From Rhyzopertha dominica (lineage: Eukaryota; Arthropoda; Insecta; Coleoptera; Bostrichidae): a DNA stretch of 64,000 nucleotides. The stretch lies in the NCBI GenBank assembly GCA_025024175.1, contig QCXZ01000003.1, positions 36,666,257 through 36,730,256 on the forward strand, in the 5' to 3' direction. Below, piece by piece: positions 18,581 through 31,357 of the stretch; within the stretch, counting starts at the first letter, position 1; each line of letters starts with the position of its first letter. The translations under genes and the position numbers were made by a program. The notes under the pieces are model-generated. The model was not told the DNA's origin and did no database searches. It saw only the letters and a list, made by a program, of their open reading frames with translations.

Positions 18581-21205
18581 AGGAACTGCTTTATAGCCAT
18601 TTTTCCATATCTCAACCTCAACTATGCGATTCTATTTTGTGTATTTTGTGTTTGCGTTCTAGAACATTATAGGTTTACAGAGTGTACCTAAAAATCTTTC
18701 ACATTATGTTTCAACACTTTGTTTACAGGTTGGTTGCAGCTGTCGTGTCCCGTTCAACTCTTTTATCAAATGATCTTATTTTTTAAATTTTGTCAGCTAT
18801 CATATTGAAGCTGGTAACAACCAATAGAATTTGTATTTTCCACTGAAAAGCAGCAACTATGATTTAGATTGCCTAAAGTAAGTAAAAAACGCATTTCTTT
18901 CAACTTTCCATCTTCCGTCTTCCTCTAATCGCAATGGCATTTTGATTTATTTGTCCACTGTTGTTCCGCAGTACTTATTTTTAGCGCTAATTTGCACTTA
19001 ATTTATGGAAAAAAGGTGCTATTGTTAGCGCTTTGTCCGACTGATGTTACTTAATTGTCTATCACATGGAATGGATCAACGAAACGGGCTTGTTGATGGT
19101 TCCTTAGATAGGTCTTGGCCTAACGACGATCAACATGTAGGTATTTGGTCTCCTGGAACTTTGCCCCCCCTCGGCCCATCATTCAGTTTTCTTTTAATAT
19201 CTCTGTATTTTGCTTGCTACAAGAAATGTTTCTTCTATGCTTATAATAAAATTAAATACATATCGACAATATGTACAAGGAAAATGCGCTTTCTTTCCCT
19301 GTAAAGCCTTTCATACTTGTTGAATCTACCTCATCTTCACCAGTCTTCATAGCTACTGTCAACGCAGTATCCGCTACGAATCCAAAGGACTATAACTAAT
19401 ACTTATCTTTGACTTCAATAGTGGTTTTTAATAAATTTAAAGTGTCTGGACACCGAAGTTATGGGAAGACAGAAAATGATCAATAGAGAGTATTTCTTGT
19501 CAAGCAAAAAATGTAGATCGCTCTTAGGAGGAATCCGTACGTGTCCCTACTACCCCTTACAGCATTATTTCCCCCACTGCAAGAAAACTGACGTCACTGG
19601 CTCTATACACTCAAAGTAGACAGTTTCGGTCGTGCAGCCCGAGCAGTGGAATTTATTGGAACTGTACCGTGCTAATTACAGTTGACAGTTAGCGGAAGTG
19701 GTAGGAGAACGAGAATTTGCCTAAATTCCATGTAATGCTATGCAGGGTTTGATGTCACTCAAATAATAGTTATATAAACATCTTAAAATTTTGCCAAGAG
19801 GTAAATAAAGAATGAAACTCCAGGGACTACTGAATAAAAATTAAAAACGTGGCCTCCTTTCCTTGTAAAAAGCATGCAAACTTGGGTATTCTCTTCATAT
19901 TATTCGTCTTTTAAGTAGATTTGTAATTAAAATAAAGCTATTATTTAAAAATCAGTTCAGCAGACCCAGCAGTTTAAACCCTTTTCTTTATAATGAGCCA
20001 AAGATATAAACAAAATATTGAAAAATAAGGCCAGTACGATTAATTCCGCAGAGCTTGTTTTCGGACCCCCTCTTAAATTGAAATAGTGTTGGAATCAAAG
20101 ATCTTGAATTCTAATAGATACAAACATGCCTATATGAATACATTAACGACTCTGATCCGTGTTCCAACATATACAACGTGCGATTTTCTATCTTACTTAT
20201 TTCACGACACAATATATAATACAAAATAACTGGAAATTATCTGTAAATGAAAAGCTTAGGATTCCACCATTATTTGACAGATGCATGAAGGTCATTTGAG
20301 GGTGCAGGAGACCGATAGAGCAAACACAATTTAATGTCAGAAAAAGAAATAAGACGGTTTTTTCTCGACTTTATATGTTGAAACAGACTAATGCAAGCGT
20401 ATTGGTGTCTATCCAAGTCTATGGTTGGAACAAGTTATGGTGACCTTCAAATGACGTAAGCCAACCAAGTGAGATTGCTTCATTTTAGCTAGCGATGAAC
20501 ATAATTTACATTTCGCAGTTTTTTTATTGTTTGACCCTGTCTGCTTAACAATATGGAACATTAATTTATTCCAGTCTTTCTGGGATTAACAAAAATACAT
20601 TGTAACCAAAATCTATATCATATTTTCACAAATTTAGATCTGTGTAGGCCACCAAGCCAACAGCATCAATGTTGCGGTTTTATGTGCCGTAAAAGAGCGG
20701 TGCTTATCACACATTAATCGGGAGTAAATCGTTCACTTTGTTTCCAGTATGCTCTGTAGTATAAGCAAATATAATTACTCCTAGTTAAGTTTTGCCAGCC
20801 TGGTGCTAGGTGAGTGTATAATCACTAAAGTTACTGCTAAGTTATTACTGGTACTAATATTTTAGGAATCAAGGTGTTAAAACGTACATCTGCAAGTAAC
20901 AGCTTCCAATAAAATCTACTACACAAGACTTCATTTTTTATCATTACACGAATCCCCCAATAACCCCTTAGGTCGAAACGCACACCGTTTCGCTATAACG
21001 TGTAGTAACTAAGCCATTTACAATTTCACAATTTCTCTTTGTTATTACATGTACTCATTTCATGTGTATTTACATCAGCAGTTAATGCACTTTTCCTTAA
21101 TATAAGTCACTGCAGTAGGTGTGTAAATACGTTCAAGTCATTATTGAAGTTTTTGGTACTAGGTAAGTAGGTAGACAAAGAGAAGCGAACGAAATGCATT
21201 ATAAC
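18581..21205. other. Non-coding, nothing recognised
   Basis: Short chance ORFs only (for example 19044-19304). No repeat structure noticed. Confidence 0.4.
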
Positions 21206-21400
21206 TCACAAATCGACTGCTTTTGAGCAGACGAAAAATCTTGATTCTTCTACATTTCGAGTTCGAGATTTTTGAAGGTGAGGTCGAGATTTGCCGTCGA
21301 GAAATTTTCGTGGTCGAGACGAGAATTTAACAAAAGAGATTTTCGAGATGAGAGTACAAATTTGCAGTTGCAACTTCATTTGTAACTTTTCGACCATATT
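21206..21400. repeat. TCGAGA-rich patch
   Basis: TCGAGA/TCTCGA-like hexamers recur at least six times (about 21255-21350) in otherwise AT-rich DNA. This resembles subterminal transposase-binding repeats. No transposase is nearby. Confidence 0.3.
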
Positions 21401-21583
21401 TAGAAAACACTTTTCTCTAGTCTAATGCTAAACTTTCGTTCTTTACTTAGAAATACGAATTAAATCCTAAAACAAAGTCATAAATATGGTTACGTATGGT
21501 GAATGTTAGTGGAAAAGTCGATGGCAATGCCATCTGCCAGCAATTAACTGACATGAAGACAAAGTCACCTAGCTGCCTTATCA

Positions 21584-21750
21584 GGAAGTACTTCCTAAAG
21601 GAAGTGACTTGTATTCTGTCAAGTTGGCATGCATATACATACCTCAACTTGACAGCAGGGCCCTACGTCACTTTTTGCTATCGGGTACAAGCTACTTTGT
21701 AGAATATAGGTTGTGTATCGGGCAAGAACCGACAAGGACCGACTTGACAG
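21584..21750. repeat. Dispersed repeat R1, copy 1
   Basis: Shares ACTTCCTAAAGGAAG, CAAGTT.GCATGCA, CTGACAGCA-type and CGGGCAAGAACCGACA blocks, in the same order, with 33466-33590. It is interspersed and non-coding. Confidence 0.6.
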
Positions 21751-23244
21751 CCGATAAAAGGTGGAAACCTTTTATCCGCTGCCAAATTTTAATAATATGC
21801 TATCAGTTCTCGTACTTACTTGAGCCATTAGGTTTAAAATTATCTGGTGTTCTTTTCTGCTTTAACGCGCTGCAAAAATAAAAAACAGAACATGTACTGT
21901 ATTTTAATGATTGATTTTTAAGTTAGGTAAGTTTCCAATGTAAAATGCCCCAAAAAATTGTGTTATAAACGCGCACGAATCAAGTGTTGTAGGTACACTT
22001 CAATTTATGGTTTGGATATTCCATTAAGGGGGAGTACCAAGCTCGAAAACTTGTTCAATTCAGAAATCCAAGAGGAAACTTCTCGCGAACGTATAAAATG
22101 AGAAAACATGTAGAACTTTTACGAATCTATAGCTAATGAACGTATGCGTTATTCCCGTTTTTTGTAATTTTCACCATAAAACAAAAAAAAATCTTTCTCT
22201 TTTCAGTTTTGGTTCGGGGACATATATGCAATTTCTGAAAACTAAAATTTCATTCAAGTTAGTACAGAAATAACCCTGTAGGAAATCAGCAGCGAAGCGT
22301 CTACATTCGCGAAAATGCACAGCTGCTGCCTAAAGGTCTATTCCCTATTCAAGGCCACGCACAGTTGGCCAGTAGTATATTGCTCGGCATTGTTATCGCG
22401 TGAAACCAGCTTTAGGCGTGTTGGCTATGGTGTTTTTCCTGTTAAGATGGACAGCACTAGTGAAAAGAAGAAAACAAAATACAGTTGAAATGATCGTGTT
22501 AACGATATTTAAAGATAGAGACAAAATCAAACATTTTTAGGTGCCATTAAGTATACTTCCTATTCTTTGACAGTTCCGCAAGTCCATGCAGATGTCTATG
22601 AACTATGTACAAAAAATGAAGTGAAACCGTACGGATGCTTTTATTTTTAAATACAGCGTCAGTTTATAATAAAAATGTCAAATTATCCTTACAAAAATGG
22701 AGATAATGTTTTCATCAGTCTGATGAGAAAGGAAACGGCAGTGGGCCACGCTTCGCGTGTAGGCTAAGATTTCCAGGTCGCCTGAAAGGCCAAATTCCCT
22801 AGCAAAAATGTTCCCAAGGAAACTCAAGTTATGAAGTTTATACTGGCTGCGGCATTCAGAGATTGTGAGAAGGAATTTCGATAGGAAGTCGTAGGCTGCA
22901 CGTCCTTGATTGTTTTCTTACTGGAGTCGAAAAATGGGTTAGGAGTGCACAACAATACAGTGCATAAGAGACGGGATAATAGAAGTGCTATCCAGTCCTT
23001 TTTTTGTGAAATAGATGGATGTAAAAGGAAGAATTATAAAGAATAAGACACTGTAATTTATTTGGGGTAAACATGAAGGTTGGAAACAGAATTGCTTATA
23101 TTTAAGACATTAAAATTTGCAACACTTGCTCCCAGCTCATTAAATGGAACAACAAGGCAAAATTTAATTTGATTTTGTTGACAATTGCAAGTTTTATACT
23201 TATTCTACTTATGGTTTCCTACGTTACGCACTAGCCTCTCTATA
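21751..23244. other. Non-coding, nothing recognised
   Basis: No ORF or repeat of note. Confidence 0.4.
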
Positions 23245-23543
23245 CTAGATGGCATGGTGTCATCCACATTCTAATTCTTGCATACACATCGCCTATCTTG
23301 GCGTATATAAGGGAAGCCAGATCTATGCCGTGTTGTCCGCGTAAGGACCATTGCTGTGCTGTTAGTTGTTAGTATTATGCCTAAGAACTGCACTCTTTGC
23401 AGAAATCGTCGTTGGGAACGTCTGCCGCTTTTTTAAACGCCCACAGCATGGTAGGCTACCGTTCAGATGACGAGATGAGAAGATGATACCGTATTGCCAC
23501 TAGATGACATGGTGTCATCCACATTCTAATTCTCGCATAGATA
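23245..23543. repeat. ~42-bp direct repeats flanking a TATA-containing unit
   Basis: ACTAGATGGCATGGTGTCAT and following bases at 23245-23286 recur at about 23502-23543 with few changes. The 215 bp between contain GTATATAAG followed by TATGCCGTG.TGTC, which matches the promoter-proximal part of the hammerhead repeat. No hammerhead core follows. Confidence 0.5.
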
Positions 23544-26500
23544 AATTCTGTTTATCTAACTAATTAAGAGACAATAGTTATCTGGTTTTGTAAAATGTTC
23601 GTTCTACGTTCTTACGCAATACGCACCCCTAGGAGTAAGGGTCCTACAAGAGTGCTTCTTGCGCGTCGTGCGCAGAGTTACCTAGCTATGTCTCTCTTTT
23701 CGTCTTCGCTCAGTAAGGACTGTCTTTAGTAATTAATAATTTAGCACTGGTTTCACGAGGACCCAGTTTGTTCCAAACTAATGCATATTAATTTCATGCG
23801 AACTTGTACACATAAACTGGGACGAGGTGAGGTTTAATGTAAATAATTGAACAGGCTTCCCGGGTAATGCATTTGGGCAGTCAAGCACATGATCAGTAAT
23901 GAGAATATGCCATAGCCCTGTGTCCATCGGTGGTCGGCACATTATCACGCGCGCTATATTGAACACAAACACAATGTGAAAGGTGGGATGGCGGAGGCAA
24001 AGGGACATAAGCCGGCAACACGTGCACGTCTAGCTTTGGAGTTCCAGCATTTCGGCTAGAAACCCACGCCTAATTATTGCACAACCGGGAGCTTGCAGTT
24101 TGCATACAACTGCCTGGAGCTACAAAGTTATATCCTGAACAACCATAAAACAAAGCAGACTTATTCCACTTTCGGTGCGGCATTTCACAACATACCATGT
24201 GAGTTGGAGTAAACGTACGCCGATTAAAAAGAAGTTGAGATATTTTTTTCGTTATTGTCGTTTTTATTGCCGCGAACTTCACAATTAAATTTAGTTTACA
24301 AATACGTTTACTACCACAACAAAATCTCTGGACTTATATATCAAGCCCGCAAGGTTCTACACTAGCGCTGGTTTATCGCGGGAAACTTTATAGTAAAGTA
24401 TTTTCCGCAGAATTTTACTGTTGCTATAAAGTGTGGAACATAAGGTGGATTTCAAGGAGATGTCACTTGACGGATAGTGTAAAGCTTCTAAGAAGAAATA
24501 GCATATTGGCACCTGCTGAAATTGCATTTGCTACATCTCCTGAGACGTTCGATTTAACGCAAATTTATTTTCAGGAATATTACATTAAATTTTGGATGCT
24601 AACAGGATATCCGTTTCAAAATCGCGTAGTATTTGTTTAAATAAAAATACCTAATTAAAAAAAATAATTTTACAACGAAAGTTTGAGAAAATAAATTGCT
24701 ATTTTTATATCATCGAATGAAACATGCACTATAAAACTGCTTTGATCAATTAATCAACGCAGAGTATGGCGAGTAGTCCTATAAAAGAGAGCCAGTTTTC
24801 ATTGCCTGAGGTTCCCCTAAAGATAAACCTAAGGAATAGTAGATATCCATTAGGTTGCATTTTGTAATTTCACATATTTCCTTTGCTATGCACATTTTGA
24901 TCTGACTATTACGGTTGTTCCTCAAATAATAGGTCTTACATACCATTAAACGTTAGGAATAGATTGTATAGTATAGTATGGTATAATTTTCCAGTTTTAC
25001 TATTAAATATACAGGGCGAGTTTTTTATATGTTTAGCATGCGGATTTCGGAAGCTAGCGGAGCTGGAAGAAGATATTGGGGAAAGATTTGCACTTTTGTT
25101 AGCCTTATTTAGTGCATGTTTTGTTTTGTTTGAAAAAATCATGGCTTACCAAATTTTGGCGATATCTTCTTATTCTTCTAACATCGCTGTTTTTAATTTA
25201 ATTTTTAATTAATCAGTTAATGTTATTCAATTATGCTAGTAATCTGTGATTTTCGAGATATGACAAATTTATCTTTCTTAACTACAAACCATACCTCATA
25301 GATAAAGACAAGACAAACAGACTGGAATCTCTCAGTGGTGGGGGGTGACCATACGGATTAGTTTGGCCTAGTGACACGGCAGAGTCTTGGCGCTAGCATC
25401 TGCTTACAATATAGTGACTTTATAAAGTCACTGTACATGTACTTACAATTGGCGGTTTTGTTATTTGACAGTAGCATCACGACCAGTTTGTCAAAAATGT
25501 ATATCAGCACATAAATATTTCAAATTTAAAATGTAATCATTTGTCGATATTAATAACGATCGCATTTAGCTTGCATAAGATATTCTTCAACTGCTGGAAC
25601 AGTTAGTAATTACAATTCATTTCTACTACAAAGCGAGTTTTGCCAGTTGCGGGTGAGGATGTGAGTTCTACTAGTTTTTGTATAAATATATCTCAATAAC
25701 CCCAAAGAAGTTACTACATAGACTTGTTTCTCGATAAAGTAGTTCACACTTTAAGTGATGTAGGTAAACTTGGTGCTTCAAAAGCTTATTATGAATTCTT
25801 AACATGTATAATGTTCTGCTTCTTTTTCAAGAGTTAAAAAATGTTAATATTCAATAGCGAGCCGATTTGCATTTGTATGGATGAGGAGCAATTTTATTAT
25901 ATTGACAAGCATCATTTAGCCACGAATTTTAGGATATCTAACTGGTCATTGCAAATTCGCATTTCACAGCCATTTACAGCTTTAAGCAATGTAATTTTAT
26001 CGAGCCAGATGCAAATTGCCTCATTTAAATATTTGTAAGGGCAGTAGAGTCCTATTGACATATATTGCTGGGGCCATACAGTAATTTATTATATCTGAGT
26101 GATACCTTTAATCCACATGTATTATACTATCACAGCAGCAGCACTCATGTGAAGATGTTTAATGGTTTTTGTTTATTTCTAGTTAGTGGATAAGGACATA
26201 CACACATCAATCTCGAAAAAACGTCTTATACCAAAATCAACGTTAACTTGACAACAATTCAAGATACTTTAACTTTTATCGAATGGATATATCATACAGT
26301 ATACTAGCGATTTTTATTAATAACAAAACTTAAGGCTTTTAAGAGAAGTCTTTGTTTACCATTAAATTTTAGGGTATAATAAAATACAATGTTGCTTGTA
26401 GTATTAGCCAAATTATCGGTATATTAATTAGGACGTGGCTGGTATCAGCCGATAACGTAGTGCTAAGCATTCTGTTCTTGGCGTTTATTAAAATGTAGTG

Positions 26501-27418
26501 TAGGTACCTAACAAACTGGTCCCTTTGGGAAATCTTGCGTAGGTACCACCCCTTATTTATCACATACTATTATATAATATAATATAGGCCATTTGGAAAT
26601 AATTTTTATTTACAATGAAGGCCTGTTTATAAAACGCATACTTGTTTCAGATGTACCAAATATGACTGAAACACATTAAAAACTACAAAACAGTTTGGAT
26701 AAATAAAAGATAGTTTATCTACGCTAACTGGTTTGTAACAAGCATTTTGATGGATTATTTCGACTACCTGGAGAAAAAAGACTTAAACGAAGTCGTCTAC
26801 CATACTTTTGTTTTATTGATATATTTATAAATTGCACATTGATGATCATTATAATTATTTGTGAATAACAAACGGCTTTTGTTTTGTTTATCATGATTGA
26901 ATTGCAAACGTATTCGTACGTAATCTCTTATTTAATTTGCAGGTAGTTTATTCCATCGCTGTTTAATTATCTGACAAGTAACTTTGAAGAGGTAGCAATG
27001 GAACAAACTAGGTGGAAATTAGACATAAATTAAAAACAAATCTGACTTGCATGTTGTTGCTGCACCATTTAAAGCAGTTTCCTATATTATCGACTTGGCA
27101 TATTCGTGTGTAGTTTAGCCTAGTGACACTGGAGGCGCTTTATATGAACCTACCCCCACCATTGGAGTTTCCCATCTATTTATCTTGCTTTTATCTATGT
27201 CATACCATACGATGTAGCTTCAAAAATGNGCAATTTTTTAAGCTTGCCAACGTTTTAAAACTTAATATGATTGTTTAAAAAATGTAAGNATCATNACCAT
27301 TTTTCGGTTTTCTTCTGATTGTAACTTAGATAGCAATGGACATATGAAAACATTTGAATTAAATGGCAATCTGCGTCAATTTTTTATACTTTTACATTAA
27401 ATAGAAAAGTATTTTTAA
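23544..27418. other. Non-coding; mild GC rise at 23.8-24.2 kb
   Basis: No gene recognised. 23.8-24.2 kb is less AT-rich and holds a 23-codon ORF in good start context at 23988 (MAEAKGHKPATRARLALEF), too short to call. A TACAGGGCGAG at about 25011 resembles a mariner-type terminus. Confidence 0.35.
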
Positions 27419-28245
27419 TGAATTATTCAAGGGCGATATTGTCGAGTGTTACATGCGATGCAATTTAAATGCTGTCCACCCTGCACAAGCATATTTTGAA
27501 CATTACTTTCATCGCTGCCAGCCTTCTTTGCCTACATTTATGGAATTGTATGATAGTTCGGAAATTATGGGTCCTTCAGTAAACCAAAGTACACTCCAAA
27601 ACACATAAATGAAGCTGTAGAAACAAATGTATAAATGTATTGCTTGCCTATTTCAAAATCCATCCATACAAATTATTAGTGTCACAAACTCTGCGTGCTG
27701 ATTACGACAGACACTTTTAATTCTACAGATGGTTTAAGAATATTGTAGAGCCGATCCACAATTTTCATTAAAATTGCTTTGGTATGGTGAAATACGATTC
27801 GCAATCGGCGGTACATTCAACAATCATAACGAACATTTCTGGATACAGGAAAATATCCATCATGTTGAAGACCGTAACCCTACAGAAATTCGGGTTTAAT
27901 GACTGGTGTGGTATCATAGGGTCAACAAGGTCTTAGTGCACATGTTTTCGATGGGTCGTTCATTTAGAACAAATTCTAAGATATGTTGGATGAACTGAGT
28001 TTAGAGACTCGTGCAATCCTTTAATTTAATTTAAAATTAATAAAAACTCATCGATCCTCGATTCGGCTTTTAATTTTTTTATGGGGTACAATTAAAAACA
28101 AAGTTTACACCCAAAGCTATGAAAGAATGGAAAACCTTAGAAAAGTCGTTAGAAAAGCTTTACTCCCTGTTTTGAAACGCATTAATAAATGTATTGATGA
28201 TAATGGTGGTCTTTTGGAAAATTATTTGTATTTAACTATTATGTG
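27419..28245 (+). pseudogene. Tc1/mariner-type transposase fossil (DUF4817 N-terminus)
   Basis: Three pieces of one transposase lie in order but in shifting frames. The N-terminal helix-turn-helix (DUF4817-like) reads ECYMRCNLNAVHPAQAYFEH then QPSLPTFMELYD, at 27445-27560. The middle, near 27785-27960, reads GGTFNNHNEHFWIQENIHH and then WCGIIG, the strand with the first catalytic aspartate (here lost) and the VWCGI block. The C-terminus reads FLWGTIKNKVYTQSYERMEN then NKCIDDNGGLLENYL, 28075-28230. The second catalytic region is missing. Such transposases cut and paste elements with short terminal inverted repeats; none were found. It is long dead. Confidence 0.65.
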
Positions 28246-28536
28246 CCTTGTTTTACTCTTTAAATATGTACATATACTTAATAGTACTTTGTTACATAAA
28301 TAAAATTTAATCAACTCATCGAAATCTCTTCTTTTGTAAAATTTAAGACCAGAATATTTTTCCATGGCTAACTAATCAGAATACAACCAAAAATGGCAAC
28401 AACTCTTAAATATTTTTAAATAATCATATTAAAAATTGAAAACATCTAATTTCTCTAAGCGGATACTTATTGGGTGATCTTTGTTTTTCTTGTATATTAA
28501 AATAGCTTATAGTTTATCCACTTTATTTTTTATAAT

Positions 28537-28579
28537 TGGTAACGTGCTTTCGGCTAGAATGTAGCTATTGTCAGTACCA
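28537..28579 (-). ncRNA. Mutated hammerhead of PLE B, copy 1
   Basis: On the minus strand: stem I TGGTA/TACCA, CTGACAA (one core change from CUGANGA), stem II pairing TAGC-type arms, GAAA, then GCACGT where the intact copy at 50.26 kb has GCGCTT. It lies about 190 nt after the GIY-YIG end, as in the other copy. The stem I pair G-C replaces U-A of the other copy, a compensatory change. Confidence 0.6.
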
Positions 28580-28769
28580 TTTACAATAATAATTATACAA
28601 ATACATTTCAGAAGAAAATCTAACGTCAAATTGAAAACAAACAGACTTGACCTCAAACAAGAAGTAGCCTACATGTCAACAACACAAAGATTTCATTGAT
28701 TGAATAAACAGTTTAGTATAAGGCAACTAATATTAAAAAAAATCATCCAGAATGGTTAAATTTTGGTCA

Positions 28770-29364
28770 TTTATAAATCTGTATATTTCCAAAAATCTAA
28801 ATAATCTAATTTTGGAAATTTGTTACAAATGCGTAAGGAATTTAAGTTGTTTAAGGTCGCAGTGTGCTTGTGTAAAAATAAATCGCTAGCAAACGAAGAA
28901 TTTGCTGTAGATAATATGAGTATTTAAAAAAATTTAAAATCGTTCGATATGTTCAGTTACTCTAATTAAAAGAGATCTTCCGGTTGGTCCGATATAAAGA
29001 GAATAACTGCAATAATTGTTACATGAGAAACTGTATATTTATGAAAGATTCAAAACTCAAATTTGGTCTTTATTCGATAATAATAATAATAATAGATTGT
29101 ACATATACAGAGAGAAAACACACTGCATATGATATATAATGCAATATTCACTTTAAACGAAGAAAATAATTTAGACAAACTTATCGAAACTGGGCCAATA
29201 AACCTAAGAAGGTACCAAATTTTAGCTTCTTTATTATAAATGGTGTTAAAAGAAATATTTTTTATATTTTTCAAATATTGAAAAAACAATTTTTGTATTA
29301 AATTACTTGGAAAACTGTTATTGAAAGCAATTTGGAGAATTACACAGTTCTTTTTTAAAAGCAT
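28770..29364 (-). pseudogene. Penelope-like element B, copy 1 (RT tail and GIY-YIG)
   Basis: Reading leftwards, RFIGPVSISLSKLFSSFKVNIA (29170-29110) parallels KFARQVSVTLSKLFSSHRIN of the 49.7-kb copy. The GIY-YIG block YSLYIGPTGRSLLIRVTEH follows at 29010-28950 in a shifted frame. Then LHKHTATLNNLNSL and NKFPKLDYLDFWKY at 28870-28775 match the KHTATLDNLNSLYLCSK and SKLNLL C-terminus of the other copy. Frame changes and stops make it dead. The order RT, GIY-YIG, 3' hammerhead is the normal PLE layout. Confidence 0.7.
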
Positions 29365-31357
29365 CTAATGAAAGGAGAATTTTAAAGAGTCTGAAAAAGA
29401 TAATGAAAAACAGCTAATTTGTGTTTATAAGGGTGCAAAGAAAAATTAGAAATAATATTGTCTGTTTTGACATCATTATGTAAACGCCGTTTTGTGTCTT
29501 TTTAAAGGAAATCCTTATAATCTAAATAATTTTCTCACACTTTTAAACTCTACATTCTTCTATAAATTTAACTTATGAAATAGAGGAAATCCTGACCGTA
29601 CGCTGCGCTGGTTCAATCAATCAATCAATCAAGTAATAAAACTACAAATACCAATCATTTGAATTTCTCCTCATAAGTAAAATATAATAAAAACAGGTAT
29701 CGTAATATGACAATTAAGAAGCTTATGTACACCTAACCTAATCAATGGTGTAACTGTTCAGAGCTCATTGAAAACTTTTATTAAATATTCCTGTCGTGTT
29801 CTCATATTGCACAATCATTATATGTGTTTCGCTCTTAATACGATGACAAAAGGAGTAAGAAATGTAAAAATCACATCCTTGTACTAGTCACATTTGAAAC
29901 CTTTATCCATTCTCTTTCCTAAAGGGTCATTTCTGTTGAATAACAGATGGCAAAGATCGTTACCCTTAAGTGGAGCTATCTGTAATCTAAAGACACTAAA
30001 TTTATATCATGATGAAATGACAGCTTACTTGCAAAATTGAATGAATTATCTGAATGGGGGCGTACAGTTTTTTGTGTTTACATTTTTTATGTAAAATTAA
30101 AAATAACGACGATATCGCTAAGATTGTTTTAGTAAACCATGATTTTTTTCTATAAGATCCGAAGGATACATTCAATTTGGCCATAAAACTGTAAATGTTT
30201 TTCCATTTAACCTTTCCTATACCTAAGCTAATATCCGAAATCCTCATTCTGATCATCTTTGCTAAATGCAACAAAAATTCATTCATATTCAAAATTTCAG
30301 GCAAAATATTGTTGGTAAAATCAAGCATATCAGGCAGTAATATCTTAATTGTTTTTTAACTTTGTGGCTTTGCCTCAACCATAAGGTAAGGACACGTTTA
30401 CATACATACTAGCACATCAAACTCCACTGCTTCTCGATCATCTGAAGCCGTTGTCTATTACAATTCCAGCTGAAAAATTTACTACTTCAAATCATAGAAC
30501 TCGGTTTAAAAGCCAAATTTAAACTTCATACTGTTTGAAGTAAAATGTGGAACGCTACAAGATAAACAAATTAAGGGATGCCTTTGGTGGTATGTTCGAG
30601 ATAATTCCTAAGTTGTGTTGTAGGCCACCGAAGTTATAGTATGTACCACATGTAGCTAAATTAGGTTGATGGTTGGGAGTAGCGTCACAGCATCGAACTC
30701 CAGTAATAACTCGTACGCCGCAACTTCGCAAACTGTCTTAAAATACTTCAGCTAAAATTGCTCCATCTTGCAGCCTAACTAAAGATTGATTAATCTCTAA
30801 AATATACCACCGTCTGAAGAAAAAAAAAACGTTCTATATTATAGCAGGTTTGTTTGCAGTAACAGACGACCGAGTTGTTTAGGTGTAAATCGGTATGGAA
30901 CTAAAAATAGAACGACCCTTGCGACAGATAGTCAATAGGGGGCAGGATTTCCACAAGTGAGGAGTGACACGATTTTTTGTTTGTTTGTGAATGTTATGTC
31001 GCAGATATATCAAGTAAAACCTCTGGAAATATAATAAGAACGTCTTTACGTCAAAATTATATACTTTTATAGTAAAATATCCCTTCAATTTTGCTACTTA
31101 AGAAAAATATTGATTTTAGCTTCATTCTGGATAATCGCAAGTTCTCGTAGTTTGTACAAATCCTTTTTAAATGGCAAACGACGCTTGAATTATATACTTT
31201 TTTGTTTGTCTTTAAGTGGTGCTACCGAATTTTTATGGTCGTTTATTGCAAGTTAGACATGATTTTCTTTTAAATATCGGTTTGTTGGTTTCTGTTTGTT
31301 ATTGGTTAGAGAGCGCTGTCATTTTCAAAAAATTTAAACGTTTTGCTGTAGTTATAT
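29365..31357. other. Non-coding, nothing recognised
   Basis: The largest ORF (30002-30328, minus) has no recognisable motif. A short (TCAA)n run lies at about 29617-29636. Confidence 0.4.

Noticed and set aside
22724..22745. CTGATGAGAAAGGAAAC as a hammerhead core
   Set aside because: No room for stem II between core and GAAA, and no stem I.
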